From: Diospyros lotus
Lineage: Eukaryota > Streptophyta > Magnoliopsida > Ericales > Ebenaceae
Length of the DNA: 64,000 bases
Assembly: GCF_014633365.1 (NCBI RefSeq)
Contig: NC_068351.1
Location: forward strand, 11,104,907-11,168,906
Direction of reading: 5' to 3'
The position numbers were made by a program, and so were the translations under genes. A model generated the notes under the pieces. The model saw only the letters and a program-made list of their open reading frames with translations. It was not told where the DNA came from and made no database searches. This document shows, piece by piece, positions 11,358-23,405 of the stretch. Position 1 is the stretch's first letter; each line of letters starts with the position of its first letter.

Positions 11358-12881
11358 AAGTAGTGAGACAATTCAAGTACTATTCCGTATCAAGCGGCTT
11401 CTGTTCTGTTGTAACGTCATTAGCAAAAATAAGTAAATGTCCTTTCCCCCTCTTGTGTTTTAAATGACTCTTTTTATCATTGGAGGATAGATCGGTTGGG
11501 TGTTGTACTATTTTGAAGTGAGGATAAATTGCGTATTTTCGTAGCAATTGATTTTATTGCTGTGTTTATTGTATCATTTCCTGCGAGTTATTCATTACCA
11601 GATGCCACTAATGGTCTTCTAAAATTTTTATGGATTTTGGTAGATTTGGGGATCAATCCGAACTGAGGTTATTTAAGATAGTCTATTTGGATTTTTCTTT
11701 TTTTCTTTTTTTTGAGTTTGGGTCCCAATAAAACTAGACTTAGTTGGCATTGATTTGGGTCTATGGACAAGATCTCCTCAATTTTTTCATTTTATTTCAA
11801 AGGAGGGATTTTTTTAATTTTTTTTTTGGTATTTTTGGTATGTCAATTTGCTAATTATGTACAAATAAGTAGGACAATATGAATTTTTTATATACATTTT
11901 AGCTCCAAAAGAGCTGTATAATTTTGTTACTTACACATTTTGTAATATATAAAAATAATTGTTAGTATGGCTATGTAAGTATTGGCACCCACGGAGACCC
12001 AATTGCATGCTCAATTATATCCAATTTAGATTTGAGTTGATTGGTTTAATTCTAAATTTAAAATGATAAACTCATGATTGAGTTAAATTTGAGTTCATTT
12101 AAAACTCAAAATGAACTCTAATCAAGTTTAGTGATTGACACGTGAGACAAAAGAGAAGCCACACAAAGGAATCATGACAAATATATTTAGCACCTACTTT
12201 TCCTATCCAATAATTAATTAGCACCTGCTTAGCAAAAAAAAGTCCATATACAGGTAAAAAAATTTATTTTGAATATATCAAAAATTACTTGTTCTGTTTC
12301 GAGAAAAAGATAAAAGACTGTGAGATCTCGCATAAGCATAAGCATGAGCACTCTTTAGTCTTTGCATAAATTAAGGTAAGAAGTCCACTGTAAACCAAAG
12401 CAATACTTGAACATAAAAGGAGTGATAGAAACAAACAAGCGTTATAATAAAAATCAAATCAACAGACAACAGTGCTAAGCTGCAATTGTTTATGTTTTGT
12501 TTTGTTAAAATAATAAATAAAAATTTAAACCCCCCGAAAAAAAGGAGGAAAAACTCAAAAGACCCCTCCACTCTTCAAATTTTGAATTTTAAATTCTTTT
12601 AAACGGCTGATATTTCACCACCTCTTAACAAAACTCACTGCCTCATTCCCTGAATTGACGAAAATAGCCCCCACCCACAACCCACATTATCACTTACCCA
12701 TGGCCGTAATTTAACGAGTTTAGAAGGGCATTTCTGTACCGGAAAATGCCAAACTCAACCCCAGCCAGCTAAAAGTAAAACCAGCGGAAGCTCCGTCGAT
12801 CTCACCAGCAGCGACGGCGCGCCTTTCTTCTTCTTCTTCCTCATTCAAACGCCCAAGACTCAAAATCTACAATTTTCGCAC
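11358..12881. other. Spacer, second copy of 8711-10232
   Basis: Repeats the preceding intergenic spacer with scattered single-base indels. No gene seen. Confidence 0.8.
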
Positions 12882-12889
12882 TATAAATA
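12882..12889 (+). promoter_or_regulatory. TATA box of the unknown gene (copy B)
   Basis: TATAAATA in GCACTATAAATACCC, 87 bases before the ATG at 12976, after a CTT-rich leader. Confidence 0.6.
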
Positions 12890-12975
12890 CCCATTGTTCC
12901 GGACAGGAATCCAAACACCCAATCCCCAATCACTTTCAAATCAAATCCATCGGATTATTGGTTTTCGGAGCGGGA

Positions 12976-14105
12976 ATGATGAAGGCTTCAATCAAGTTCC
13001 GTGAAGACCAGAAGCCGCTGTTGCGAGCCAAAGTCCCTCTCAGCATTCTCGGCCTCCCCTTCCAGTCCGGCGTCGTTTCGGGGGAGTCCAAAGAACTGTC
13101 GTTGAATCTCGGCACGTTCTTCGACTCCGGCCCTTCTCTGAAGCTCGCCTACCGCCCCAACGATTCGTTGAATCCGTTCTCTCTCGTGTTCAAGACCGGG
13201 ATTGGCCACTTCGGATCGCCGATTTCGAGCCCGATGACTATGAGCGCTGAGTTCAATTTGATCGGGAACCAAAACCCTAGCTTCTTCGTTCACTTCAAGC
13301 CTAAGTTCGGCGATTTCTGCATCAAGAAGTTCTCAGTCGTCCGAGTTCGTTAAGACTGTGAGGGCGAAGGCGAGCGGAGCGGTATCCGACGACGACGGAT
13401 CGATTGAAGTGGTGGAGTCGCCGGCAGTGAAGAGCGGGCTGTTCTCCGACGAGAAAATTAGGGCTTTGCAGTCGGAGTCGTCGGCTGCGAGGCTGATTTG
13501 TGGATTATTGAGAGGTACAGAGGCGAGCGCCAAGACGACCTTTCCGGTGCTGAACCGCGCCGTGGTGAATCTCCGTTGGGGATTCAGATTCCCGGCGGAG
13601 GAGAGAAGAAGCGGTCCGGCGGCTGGGATTTTCGATCGACAAGCTCCCCCTCCTCGTGATGAACAAAATCAGCGTCGAACACGTGGCTGACGATCCCTCA
13701 AAGGATTCCTCTAAGGTGCGCCATCACGCAGCGTTAAATTCCCCTTATGTCGATGACGTGGCAAAGACTTGTTTGGCTGTGAAACATCAGTTGGAAGTTA
13801 TCCAGGCGGAGAATGGGATGCTTAGGAAAGCCGTGGACGACCTGAGGTCGCAACTGCCCGTCGGAAAATTGCCCTTATGCGCCGCCGCAGAAGGCGGTGA
13901 GTCGGGCAAGTATAGAGAAGCCGAGAGAGGCGACCGGCGAAGCAATGGCAACAAAAAATCATCAGCATTGGATGGTCCTGGAGGAAGAGGATCGGAAGGC
14001 AACCTCAACAACGAGTTGAAAGCAGGAAAATGGCCACGCCGGAGCTTAAACTCCGCGGCGTCGCCGGATTTTGCAGCGGCTCTAGCCCCAGTGTGTATGG
14101 ACTAG
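12976..14105 (+). CDS. Conserved plant protein of unknown function, about 375 aa (two apparent frame breaks)
   Basis: Single-exon gene starting MMKASIKFREDQK; I recognise the family as conserved in dicots but without an assigned function. The N-terminal half (about 1-110) alternates polar and hydrophobic residues (LSLNLGTFF, SLKLAYRP, FFVHFKPKFGDF), as in beta-rich or barrel-like proteins; that is inference. The middle is acidic and Ser-rich. The second half has a beta-like segment (NLRWGFRFP) and a short coiled coil near the C-terminus (VKHQLEVIQAENGMLRKAV), followed by a low-complexity tail ending APVCMD. Extra T residues near 13330 (KKF instead of KKS) and 13630 break the frame; copy A reads correctly at both. 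Removing two bases makes the 1130-base span 376 codons including the stop. The other ATG-like start a few codons upstream is a TTG and was not used. Confidence 0.72.
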
Positions 14106-14341
14106 CATTTATGACGTCATGTCTTTATTTTTGGTTTATGGGTTATTGTCTTTCTCTTTTCATATAAAATGGATAAGGGTTAGTTTGGTCATGAATATCG
14201 ATGTTTTGCTTTTTCTATTACATTTGTTTAGTTTGGGCTTGTAGGAAAATGCGGTAACAGTGTAAATTTTTCTTATATATATAAAAGGAAGGTTGGACTT
14301 TGGGCACATTTTTGCTTGAATAATTTAGATATATAATAAAG
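14106..14341. other. 3' flank of the unknown gene
   Basis: AT-rich 3' UTR-like sequence with no reading frame. It ends at the terminal inverted repeat that starts at 14342. Confidence 0.5.
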
Positions 14342-15005
14342 GCTATTAGCACGAAAAAATCAAATATTTTTTTTGTGTTTTTGTAATTTTATTTAAATAT
14401 TTTAATTTTAGTAATAGACCCTCAATTTGGTCAATTGGTTACAATCTTAATCATGACCTGAATCTGATTTAAAAAACGTGTGTATTCGTTGACGTGGCAT
14501 GTCATCTGTATTTTAAAATATTTTGAATGAATCCATATTGATACACGTGAAAAAAATTTAAAAAAATGTTATATATATACATAGAGAGAAGAAATAGGCG
14601 AAGGACAAGAACGAAGCAAGGGAAGGACGAGGATGGGTCGGATGGCAATGAAAGAGAATGACAATGGCTACGACAACGGTCGATCTAGAAGTTAGAAGCA
14701 ACAATTGATCTAGGCTTCCTCTTACTCATAGCCACTTCTTACTCATGGTGACAATGATCGATTTAGGCTTCTTCCTGTTCACAGCCACCTCATAGAAAGC
14801 AACCAACGATCCTTTGTTCTTATCGGCTGATGATGTCCTTTGTCAGCTCTATTGAAGTCAACGATCAATCATCAAGTTTTCAGATTTTAGATCGCTTCTA
14901 GATCGGTCTTCATACTACCTCTAGCTTCTAGATCAGCCATCACTTCCAACTCAATGCCGTTGTCGATCATTGTCCCCGTCTCTGTCTCCATCCTCTGATT
15001 GCCTT
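14342..15005. mobile_element. Left part of an inverted-repeat DNA transposon, split by an LTR element
   Basis: Bases 14342 to about 14515 (GCTATTAGCAC..., then TTTGGTCAATTGGTTACAA, ending GTTGACGTGGCA) are an inverted copy of about 22996-23154. Putting the two pieces together without the LTR element gives a non-coding element of about 860 bp with terminal inverted repeats of about 160 bp, Mutator-like in architecture. A target duplication could not be fixed by eye. Confidence 0.6.
15001..15005. repeat. Target site duplication GCCTT, left
   Basis: GCCTT immediately before the left LTR, repeated at 22950-22954 immediately after the right LTR. Confidence 0.9.
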
Positions 15006-17822
15006 TGTAAGCACCCCCGCCCGGATATCCCCAACCACCGGACTACCCGAACGGGAGCACCTACGGGAGGAGAAAAGTAATAAACACCAGACAAAGACCA
15101 CCCCGGCATGCATACACAAAAAAAAAAATAAGAACAGCGGAAGCAAAGCTCAAGACATGCATGCACTATGGGTACCCGCTAACACAGCGGTCACAAGATA
15201 AATAATAATAAATACAAACTCCTGTGCCGACATACACAAGACTCGAGAAAACACCTGGCACAGTACGAAATAATAGAGTAAATTCTACTTAGACATCAGA
15301 GTGGATAGGGATTGACGAGACTGCCTGTACACCACACCGACTCTGCCGTTAAAGCTGACTCCCTTGCCGTGGCTCACGCCGCCACTACCTGGAATGATGG
15401 AAAGCAAGGTGAGTCGAGAGACTCAGCAAGCACAAGGAAGAAAAGGCATAAGGCTACTCAAAACCAGAAATCTCACCCCAGAATAAACCCCCAGGTACAC
15501 ACAAGCCATGAGACACTACAACACAACAGCTCAATAGCATAACAAATAAAAGCACATATCGGTCCTTGGGGCCACACAAGACACACGGCACCCAAGTCCC
15601 ATACAAACCTGCCGCTGCCCTGAAAGGCAACAAATATCTGCAACAAACCTGCGCGCGCTGTCCCAGGCCGGTACTCCCGTCACCTGTATCCGTCGGTACT
15701 CCCGACAACCGAGCCATAGGCTCCCTCGGAACGGTACTCCCGTCCGAGAACTAAATACTATCAGTATCCATGCAATGCACATAGAAATGCAATGGCGTAG
15801 TGAGCATCAACGTGATACAAGGCGCCCATACATCCAGGCATCAGGCCATGCTCCGCCCACATAGTAAACCACACACGCCATGCATATGCCGCGCTGGATG
15901 CAACCTAACCAAGCTAGAATGTCCGTGTCCAAGCATACTCAATAAATGAATATCCCAACATGCATCCCATACCCATGTGCATACCAAATCATGAACAGTA
16001 ATACAATGCATCTACTCATACAATAAATCACATACCGGCAGAGTTACTCAGCAATGCTCGGCACCGGTCAACGGCCAGTGACTAGGGGTGTCCACCCGAC
16101 GGTCCACATCAGGGCCGTACCATAGTCTACCCCAACGTCACCAAACGGTTGACCCCTGCCCCACTGCTCAATAGCTCTAACCAAATCATAAATAAATCCG
16201 AGAAAAACTGTAAATAAAACCCGCACGACTAGGAACCTAGTTCCCTAACTGGGTTCAGCATCATTCCGAAAGGAATGGGGCGGTACAAACCCCCTTAGGC
16301 TCACAACGAATAAAATTATAGAAGCCTCAGATTTAATTTAAATTAAAACAAATGAATAATAGTTCAACCAATAAGGCAATGTGCCGAATTAAAGTAAGGG
16401 AGGTGATAAAATACAGGAAATCACGGGGTTTCTCACGGGAATTAAAGAATACGAGGAAAGGGATTGGAACTTGCCTGAAATTAGCTGATTCCGACCTCAC
16501 TCGAGCTCCGATGCAAATTAAATCATTTCCTAGCAAATAACACAATCGGGACTCAAATTAATTAATTTTAATCGCGTAAAATTTATAATTTAAACGTAAC
16601 ATGCTTCTACAAATTTTTACCCATGTACCTGATCACTTCCCTTGTCGAAAAATCCCAAAATTCCTTTATTTTTTTCTTTATTTTCTTCCTCTTCTTCTTC
16701 TTCTTCTTCTTCTTCTTCTTCTTCTTCTTCTTCTTCTTCTTCCCTGCTTCACCCGCGCCTGCAACTCCATTTCTTCTTCTCCTTTCCTTTCATTCTTCTT
16801 CTTTTCTTCTTCATTTTCCTCTTCTTCCTTTCTTCTTCTTCTTCTTCTTCCCCGCGCTGCTGCCTCCTTCTTCTCCTCCCACGCATCCGGCCGCCTGCAA
16901 CCACGCATGGCTGCGGCCGGCCTTCTCTGTCTGGCCCTCCGCTGGTCGCCGGGCCTGCCTCCGGCCATCACCGCGCGCCACCGCGCCGCCCCGACTGTCG
17001 CTGCTTCACGTCGCCATGGCCGCGACTTCTTCAAGCCGCGGCTGCTCCTCGTCGGCCATGGCAGCTTCCTAACCCATCAAGCTCACTGTTAGTTATATAT
17101 ATATTATCATAGCTTTACAAAACTAGCATATATATATATGCTCTTAAGTTTCTGCCGACTCCACTGCCTCAATCTCAATCCTCTTTAATAATATATTATG
17201 CTAACAATTAAATATTGATTCATATACTCATGTATATAGCATGCAATTGAAACCTTGGAGGCTAAGTCTCTATCCCATTTCACTCTCCCCAGACGTAATC
17301 ATGGCCTCCTGCCAATTTTTGCTTTCAATTGTCTTTTCTCCCTCATCTCTTCCCAGCCGTTTGATTTTCACCTACTAGGGACACGCACACACATGCATTA
17401 ATTGAGGTGGCAGCTCATGGAAATATCCTCATTTCCATTTCCCTTGATTTTTTCCACACACATAATATGTTTACTAAATTAATATAATAAGATATTAGCA
17501 TAATAGGTATAAACTTAAATTAATATTTGCTATTAACACAGTATATCATCACATATACGCACATTAGCCACTTCACTTCAAGATTCCTTCACTTGCCTTA
17601 TTTTATTATTATTATTTAAATTTATCCCATACAATATATTAATTATTATATTAATATCTTTATTTATTAACTAGTTCTAATAATTTAATTAAGTATCTTT
17701 AATCCCTTATTTTCTCAAAACTACCTAAATAAATATTTCCTCTTAAATTTTTGAATATTCATTAATGTCCTTAAACACTGATTTGAATAATTATTATTTA
17801 TTTTCAAATTTGGGATATTACA
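15006..17822 (-). repeat. 3' LTR of the Tekay-like element (left in the window)
   Basis: Starts TGTAAGCACCC and ends GGGATATTACA. It contains a long CTT microsatellite, then a GC-rich block of about 230 bp, then AT-rich DNA. It matches 20136-22949 throughout apart from short indels and microsatellite length. Confidence 0.92.
16690..16743. repeat. (CTT)n microsatellite in the left LTR
   Basis: About 17 CTT units. The shorter counterpart is at 21824-21863. It produces long spurious Ser/Phe/Leu-rich frames. Confidence 0.95.
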
Positions 17823-17840
17823 ATTCTCCCCTCCTTATAG
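17823..17840 (-). other. Polypurine tract of the Tekay-like element
   Basis: The minus strand reads CTATAAGGAGGGGAGAAT directly before the 3' LTR start TGTAATATCCC. This is the plus-strand primer site for reverse transcription. Confidence 0.85.
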
Positions 17841-20119
17841 AATTTCGTCCTCGAAATTCGCGCTCAATCTATGTCTTCAAAATACACTCACAATTCTCAC
17901 GATATTACTTAGCATATTTTTCGAGACCTTCCATATCATTATTTTCCAGTTCTCCCAAGTCAAAGTCTACTACACATCCGGTTTGACTTAATATACTAGC
18001 ACACTTCCCTAATCCATCACCTCAATAGGGCCACGATATGATCACTAATACCTTAACTAGCTTAAGAAATATCATCAATCATATTACTCAAAGCAACAAG
18101 GTTTTCCTATTATCATATCCTAGTCCCACTGCCTCTAAAGCTATCTCACGTTCTCATCACACTTCCGTTTGGTACTATCTCAACCACATATCAACCTAAA
18201 TAAGAGCTCAAAATTTAGAGATATTCAATCTCAATGATAAACTGACTCGCAAGATCAGGCTCTATGCAAATGCAACTAATTCCAGATACAACCGATAGTG
18301 ACAAGAATGGAACCATCATCTTGCATGACGAGAGGCTAGGTCTCGGTAATGTGATTGGGACCTGCCACGTACCTACGAAGCATAGGGACACGGAGACGAT
18401 ACCACATACTCAATCAAGGATTCAACAGCAATATCCTTTAGTCTGATTTTTTTTTTCAATTGATTCGTAATCAGGTACACTGCATTTTCTCGACAGTACT
18501 TTCTCCCACAATTTGCTGCGAATGCTCAGGATCCCATCAATAAATATTGGTAGCCATCTAATCAAGACTATCAAAGATTATACGCTCTCTACTCAACATA
18601 TCTCGAGATCTAAAATGTCACCAGATCTCCCCTCCTTAAAGGAATTGGCACTCCTCAAAGACTCAATAGGCTACTAGAACATAAGCTTTAAAACCATTTT
18701 CCACCTCTGTAAAGCCTACTAGCTGAAAGCACCTCACCGTGTCAGTAACTATCTAATCTCCAAGGCATCTTATAAGTCTCATCAACCACGAAAAGTAACT
18801 GAAGTGGGTTAAGCATTCTTTTGGCTGCATAATACCATCTCATGTTTTTGCCGATGTACCACTTGACCAGCACCAAAGGAGTCTCATCTCCTCACTCGTC
18901 AATAACCGACCCTAGGGCATGTGGTCTGTGATTAGCACCGCACGTACTCATAGCAACTACTATCCTTGCAGCAAAACCAACAGTTACTTAACCCTATATC
19001 CAATTTCGGCCTTGGCCATACACCTGGGTATCTCCCACAACAATAATCTTAGAGGGGTCTTCTTATTCCTAATTCACTTTATCACAGATGCTCCACAGCG
19101 ATCCAAAATGTCTACTATCATCTTTGCTTTACCCTATTTATTACAGAATCTCACAGCCTTAGTCTTTCGACACGCCAATCGCGGCGTCACCTGAACTCCG
19201 CTCCACCTGTGAGAACTAAACACCTATACCCTAGCCAGGTAGTAATGCCAAATCTCCAAACAGCATAACCACTGTAAAAGCCAAGTCCTCAATTCCATAA
19301 TAGTCTTTCAGTGAATTCTCATCACAGATCTTTTTTTGGACTTTGTATTAGTGTTCCGAGTTATCCATCCAAAATCGATTAAAACTTAGGGTTGCTGCCC
19401 TAAACCTCCAAGGAAATGCAAACCCCTCAGAACCTCAATTTACCTCCATACCTCATCATATAACACATCTCTCGACTAAATAAGTACAGACAATTTAACT
19501 GTTACACACGAGCTACCGCACTACCCAACCTTCAGTTTCCCATCTCAGTACACCCTATACACATCTCGGTACTTACAGATCTACTAGTAACCATTGGACT
19601 CCTATAGCACATTTTCCACCATGTGGGACCTTCCCGTACCACTCCTGGCAAAATTCAATCATGAACCTCCAGATCACATTCTACCACGACATCATCTCTC
19701 ATGAGATTAACACAAGCCTTAATAGGGCGTCGACAACACCTGGTGAGACCAAGGAACTTCAGACCTCTTTAAAAACACCTCAGAGTTAGCCCGACAAATC
19801 ATCTGCTCGGGAGAGAAGACATTTATTCCTCAAGGCTACCCGGCTCAATTGCAGGGTCAATCCCTTGCTAAAACAACTCTTACCCAAACACTTAGGGCAG
19901 GCACAAGTCCTAAATAAATCTCATTTATACCACCTCACGGTCCCATCCTAACGTGCACTTATCACCCTTGCGCAAATATAAATTAAGACACCATCTTTCC
20001 CACGAATTAGCAACTCAACGTGACGCAACCAGACTCTATTCGATTCACACCAAAACTCCCCTAACTCTACCCGACAACCTTGGTGTACAGGAACTCGTCC
20101 CAAAAACTGACTCAACTAC
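17841..20119 (-). mobile_element. Non-coding interior of the Tekay-like element
   Basis: 2.3 kb between primer sites. Apart from the short pol-end remnant next to the purine tract, no retroviral protein motif was found in any frame; stops are dense and the longest frames are under 100 codons. Confidence 0.7.
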
Positions 20120-20131
20120 GCTCTGATACCA
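20120..20131 (-). other. Primer-binding site, initiator tRNA-Met type
   Basis: The minus strand reads TGGTATCAGAGC, four bases inside the 5' LTR, complementary to the 3' end of plant initiator methionine tRNA. Confidence 0.9.
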
Positions 20132-20135
20132 ACAT

Positions 20136-22949
20136 TGTAAGCACCCCCGCCCGGATATCCCCAACCACCCGGACTACCCGAACGGGAGCACCTACGGGAG
20201 GAGAAAAGTAATAAACACCAGACAAAGACCACCCCGGCATGCATACACAAAAAAAAAATAAGAACAGCGGAAGCAAAGCTCAAGACATGCATGCACTATG
20301 GGTACCCCGCTAACACAGCAGTCACAAGATAAATAAATAAATACAAACTCCTGTGCCGACATACACAAGACTCGAGAAAACACCTGGCACAGTACGAAAT
20401 AATAGAGTAAATTCTACTTAGACATCAGAGTGGATAGGGATTGACGAGACTGCCTGTACACCACACCGACTCTGCCGTTAAAGCTGACTCCCTTGCCGTG
20501 GCTCACGCCGCCACTACCTGGAATGATGGAAAGCAAGGTGAGTCGAGAGACTCAGCAAGCACAAGGAAGAAAAGGCATAAGGCTACTCAAAACCAGAAAT
20601 CTCACCCCAGAATAAACCCCCAGGTACACACAAGCCATGAGACACTACAACACAACAGCTCAATAGCATAACAAAATAAAAGCACATATCGGTCCTTGGG
20701 GCCCACACAAGACACACGGCACCCAAGTCCCATACCAACCTGCCGCTGCCCTGAAAGGCAACAAATATCTGCAACAAACCTGCGCGCGCTGTCCCAGGCC
20801 GGTACTCCCGTCACCTGTATCCGTCGGTACTCCCGACAACCGAGCCATAGGCTCCCTCGGAACGGTACTCCCGTCCGAGAACTAAATACTATCAGTATCC
20901 ATGCAATGCACATAGAAATGCAATGGCGTAGTGAGCATCAACGTGATACAAGGCGCCCATATATCCAGGCATCAGGCCATGCTCCGCCCACATAGTAAAC
21001 CACACGCCATGCATATGCCGCGCTGGATGCAACCTAACCAAGCTAGAATGTCCGTGTCCAAGCATACTCAATAAATGAATATCCCAACATGCATCCCATA
21101 CCCATGTGCATACCAAATCATGAACAGTAATACAATGCATCTACTCATACAATAAATCACATACCGGCAGAGTTACTCAGCAATGCTCGGCACCGGTCAA
21201 CGGCCAGTGACTAGGGGTGTCCACCCGACGGTCCACATCAGGGCCGTACCATAGTCTACCCCAACGTCACCAAACGGTTGACCCCTGCCCCACTGCTCAA
21301 TAGCTCTAACCAAATCATAAATAAATCCGAGAAAAACTGTAATAAAAACCGCACGACTAGGAACCTAGTTCCCTAACTGGGTTCAGCATCATTCCGAAAG
21401 GAATGGGGGCGGTACAAACCCCCTTAGGCTCACAACGAATAAAATTATAGAAGCCTCAGATTTAATTTAAATTAAAACAAATGAATAATAGTTCAACCAA
21501 TAAGGCAATGTGCCGAATTAAAGTAAGGGAGGTGATAAAATACAGGAAATCACGGGGTTTCTCACGGGAATTAAAGAATACGAGGAAAGGGATTGGAACT
21601 TGCCTGAAATTAGCTGATTCCGACCTCACTCGAGCTCCCGATGCAAATTAAATCATTTCCTAGCAAATAACACAATCGGGACTCAAATTAATTAATTTTA
21701 ATCGCGTAAAATTTATAATTTAAACGTAACATGCTTCGACAAATTTTTACCCATGTACTTGATCACTTCCCTTGTCGAAAAATCCCAAAATTCCTTTATT
21801 TTTTTCTTTATTTTCTTCCTCCTCTTCTTCTTCTTCTTCTTCTTCTTCTTCTTCTTCTTCTTCACCCGTGCCTGCAACTCCATTTCTTCTTCTCCTTTCC
21901 TTTCATTCTTCTTCTTTTCTTCTTCATTTTCCTCTTCTTCCTTTCTTCTTCTTCTTCTTCTTCCCCGCGCTGCTACCTCCTTCTTCTCCTCCCACGCATC
22001 CGGCCGCCTGCAACCACGCATGGCTGCGGCCGGCCTTCTCTGTCCGGCCCTCCGCTGGTCGCCGGGCCTGCCTCCGGCCATCACCGAGCGCCACCCGCGC
22101 CGCCCCGACTGCCGCTGCTTCACGTCGCCATGGCCGCGACTTCTTCAAGCCGCGGCTGCTCCTCGTCGGCCATGGCAGCTTCCTAACCCATCAAGCTCAC
22201 TGTTAGTTATATATATATATATATATATCATAGCTTTGCAAAACTAGCATATATATATATATATGCTCTTAAGTTTCTGCCGACTCCACTGCCTCAATCT
22301 CAATCCTCTTTAATAATATATTATGCTAACAATTAAATATTGATTCATATAGTCATGTATATAGCATGCAATTGAAACCTTGGAGGCTAAGTCTCTATCC
22401 CATTTCACTCTCCCCAGACGTAATCATGGCCTCCTGCCAATTTTTTGCTTTCAATTGTCTTTTCTCCCTCATCTCTTCCCAGCCGTTTGATTTTCACCTA
22501 CTAGGGACACGCACACACATGCATTAATTGAGGTGGCAGCTCATGGAAATATCCTCATTTCCATTTCCCTTGATTTTTTCCACACACATAATATGTTTAC
22601 TAAATTAATATAATAAGATATTAGCATAATAGGTATAAACTTAAATTAATATTTGCTATTAACACAGTATATCATCACATATACGCATAATTAGCCACTT
22701 CACTTCAAGATTCCTTCACTTGCCTTATTTTATTATTATTATTTAAATTTATCCCATACAATATATTAATTATTATATTAATATCTTTATTTATTAACTA
22801 GTTCTAATAATTTAATTAAGTATCTTTAATCCCTTATTTTCTCAAAACTACCTAAATAAATATTTCCTCTTAAATTTTTGAATATTCATTAATGTCCTTA
22901 AACACTGATTTGAATAATTATTATTTATTTTCAAATTTGGGATATTACA
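20136..22949 (-). repeat. 5' LTR of the Tekay-like element (right in the window)
   Basis: Second copy of the LTR described at 15006-17822, with the same TG...CA termini, a shorter CTT tract, and longer AT dinucleotide runs near 22207-22262. Confidence 0.92.
21824..21863. repeat. (CTT)n microsatellite in the right LTR
   Basis: Shorter counterpart of the tract at 16690-16743. Confidence 0.95.
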
Positions 22950-22954
22950 GCCTT
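22950..22954. repeat. Target site duplication GCCTT, right
   Basis: Matches 15001-15005. Confidence 0.9.
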
Positions 22955-22960
22955 TCTTCT

Positions 22961-22995
<35 letters not shown>

Positions 22996-23154
22996 TAGCG
23001 TGCCACGTCAACAAGTGCACACATCTCTTGAATCGAATTTGAGTTGTGGCTAAAATTATAATCAATTGACCAAATCGGACGTTATTGCCAAAACTAAAAC
23101 GTTTAGATAAAATTGTAAAAAAGTGAAAAGGTTTAATTTTTTTACGCTGTTAGC
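22955..23154. mobile_element. Right part of the split inverted-repeat DNA transposon
   Basis: Contains an (AT)n tract near 22966-22991 and then the inverted partner of the repeat at 14342-14515, ending CGCTGTTAGC. Shared landmarks are GTGCCACGTCAAC, the TCAATTGACCAAAT core and the terminal GCTAA(C/T)AGC. Confidence 0.6.
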
Positions 23155-23224
23155 TCTAAAAATAAAAGAATAAATAAGCTAATTAAGAAGCTTCTTATAA
23201 GATAATGACATCATTAAATGATTT

Positions 23225-23405
23225 TAAGAGATATTGATGCAACCATATATATATTCAAATTGGAAACTGACATCTTAAACATGATTTTTTGTGTAGTCAG
23301 CTATTGAATTGTTGTAAGAGACATTGATGCAACCATATACATTCAAATTGGAAAGTGACATCTTAAACATGATTTTCTGTGTAGGATTAGCTACTGATTG
23401 GTTGT
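23225..23405. repeat. Tandem duplication, two units of about 90 bp
   Basis: Both units contain GATGCAACCATATA, ATTCAAATTGGAAA, TGACATCTTAAACATGATTT and TGTGTAG in the same order. Confidence 0.8.

Larger units (their letters stand above)
11167..13722. repeat. Copy B of the 2.55-kb direct duplication
   Basis: Near-identical to 8520-11066 and in the same order: last reductase intron and exon, spacer, TATA box, start of the unknown gene. It continues into unique sequence after 13722, so this is the copy joined to the complete 3' end. Confidence 0.95.
15006..22949 (-). mobile_element. Complete non-autonomous LTR retrotransposon, Tekay/Del-like Gypsy derivative (LARD type)
   Basis: A 7.9-kb element bounded by GCCTT target duplications, with near-identical direct LTRs of 2817 and 2814 bp that begin TG and end CA. 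Orientation is minus: the methionine-tRNA primer site TGGTATCAGAGC lies inside the right LTR and the purine tract AAGGAGGGGAGAAT inside the left LTR, preceded (minus strand) by GAATTTCGAGGACGAAATTC, the characteristic pol end of Tekay/Del chromoviruses. The 2.3-kb interior encodes no recognisable gag, protease, reverse transcriptase or integrase, so it would need proteins in trans. The close LTR match suggests a recent insertion. Confidence 0.88.

Noticed and set aside
13787..14011. Minus-strand frame opposite the unknown gene
   Set aside because: Shadow of the GC-rich coding strand; the plus frame has the conserved coiled coil.
16601..17112. Long Ser-, Phe- and Leu-rich reading frames in three frames, repeated at 21731-22247
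   Set aside because: They come from the (CTT)n microsatellite and the GC-rich block of the two LTRs; any frame through CTT repeats stays open.
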